A stretch of DNA of 5,182 bases, from the NCBI GenBank assembly GCA_937983475.1, contig CALJZV010000224.1:1-5182 (forward strand), in the 5' to 3' direction. The notes under the pieces were generated by a model. That model saw only the letters and a program-made list of their open reading frames with translations, ran no database searches and had not been told where the DNA came from. The position numbers were made by a program, and so were the translations under genes. The stretch's first letter is position 1; each line of letters begins with the position of its first letter. Shown here in pieces: positions 4,379 to 5,182 of the stretch. Source of the stretch: an uncultured Verrucomicrobiales bacterium. GTDB lineage: Bacteria > Verrucomicrobiota > Verrucomicrobiia > Limisphaerales > JACDHS01.

Positions 4379-5182
4379 TCATTCTTCGGCCTGATTGTCC
4401 CCGCCGCCGGATTTGCCGGTGTCGGCGCAGATGCCGCGTTTGCTGCCGGCGATGAAGTCCACCAGGATACGTGCGGCGTCGCTGGAAAACCGCAGGCGCG
4501 CCTCCTCCAGGGCCGCCTTGAGAGTGCGCCCGTTGCGGAACAGGGCACGGTAAAGCTGCTTGAGTTCCAGCCGCTGCTCGGCCCCGAACCCGGCGCGCCT
4601 CAGCCCAACGACATTCAGCCCGCAGATGCCGTTGTCGCCGCGCGCGATGGTGAAGGGCGGCAAATCCTTGCTGATGGCCGAGCCGCCCTGCATCAGGGCC
4701 AGCGTGCCGATGCGAACAAACTGGTGCGCCAAACAATTGCCGGAAACAAACACGCGGTCTTCCACCGTGACATGCCCGCCCAACAGCGCGCCATTGGCGA
4801 GAATGACGTGGTTGCCGATGCGGCAGTTGTGGCCGACGTGGCTGTTGGCCATGAAGAAATTGTGCGAGCCAATCAGCGTCTCCTCCTCGGGCTTGTTGGA
4901 CCGGTGCACGGTCACATGTTCGCGGAACACGTTGCCGTCGCCGATCCGCAGGCCGGTCGGCGCGCCGTTGTATTTGAAATCCTGCGGCGCATCGCCAATG
5001 ACCGCGCCGGCATGGAACACATTTCCCGCGCCGATGACGGTGTTGCCCGTGAGGTAAACATGCGGGCCGACTCGACAGTCGGGGCCGAGCGCGACGTGCT
5101 CGTCAATGACGGCAAACGGGCCCACGGACGCGGTGGCGTCCACCTGCGCCTTGGGATGAATGACAGCGGTTGGATGAATCAT
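4379..5182 (-). CDS. lpxA: Acyl-ACP--UDP-N-acetylglucosamine O-acyltransferase, LpxA (267 aa)
   Basis: It catalyses the first step of lipid A synthesis, moving a 3-hydroxyacyl chain from ACP to the 3-OH of UDP-GlcNAc in the cytoplasm. Residues 1-190 are left-handed beta-helix hexapeptide repeats (V/I-G-x-x pattern). Compared with E. coli LpxA, His118 in SHVGHNCRIGNHVILAN matches the catalytic His125, His137 matches His144, and His153 in LAHQF matches His160. Asp68 and Lys70 in APQDFKYNG match Asp74 and Lys76. Gly166 falls at E. coli Gly173, the acyl-chain ruler, suggesting a long (about C14) hydroxyacyl chain. The C-terminal helical domain (about 200-250, ending FIAGSKRGI) is present and followed by a polar extra tail, TGKSGGGDNQAEE. 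The ATG (MIHPTAVIHP) aligns with the family start and is exactly at the window edge, so upstream signals are unseen. It is the first gene of the visible minus-strand run. Confidence 0.97.
   Translation of the reverse strand: MIHPTAVIHPKAQVDATASVGPFAVIDEHVALGPDCRVGPHVYLTGNTVIGAGNVFHAGAVIGDAPQDFKYNGAPTGLRIGDGNVFREHVTVHRSNKPEEETLIGSHNFFMANSHVGHNCRIGNHVILANGALLGGHVTVEDRVFVSGNCLAHQFVRIGTLALMQGGSAISKDLPPFTIARGDNGICGLNVVGLRRAGFGAEQRLELKQLYRALFRNGRTLKAALEEARLRFSSDAARILVDFIAGSKRGICADTGKSGGGDNQAEE

Overview
The window looks like part of a GC-rich, diderm (LPS-making) bacterial chromosome. Almost all of it (770-5182) is one run of five genes on the minus strand, read right to left: lpxA, a membrane-anchored GNAT-like protein, an S-adenosylmethionine (SAM) hydrolase of the DUF62 family, an MnmC1-like methyltransferase and a tRNA-dihydrouridine synthase. 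LpxA implies lipid A synthesis and hence an outer membrane. The absence of recognisable Shine-Dalgarno sequences and the general protein character suggest Verrucomicrobiota or a relative, but this is inference; no rRNA or other taxonomic marker is present.

The gaps between the minus-strand genes are 51, 78, 153 and 3 bp. The last pair, methyltransferase and dihydrouridine synthase, is tightly coupled, and both members probably act on tRNA. The methyltransferase uses SAM while the DUF62 protein destroys it, so three of the five genes concern SAM or tRNA. A promoter-like sequence with a perfect TATAAT lies 10 bp before the ATG of the GNAT-like gene, so that gene may start its own nearly leaderless transcript after lpxA. 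The 153-bp gap holds a large GC-rich inverted repeat bounded by an 8-bp direct repeat, which looks like a small REP/MITE-type insertion. Transcription probably ends in a T6-tailed hairpin at 665-710.

The left end (1-about 770) is different. It is visibly more AT-rich, and its codons lack the strong G/C third-position bias of the genes to the right. It holds one plausible small two-helix membrane protein (157-423, plus strand) that converges on the main gene run. Between the convergent units lies a degenerate tandem array of eight 21-22-bp units (481-649), followed by the terminator hairpins. The array, the inverted-repeat element, the near-leaderless promoter and the tail-anchored GNAT protein are the least ordinary items. 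No CRISPR, toxin-antitoxin, phage or complete transposase gene is visible, and I do not see a clear new multi-gene system.
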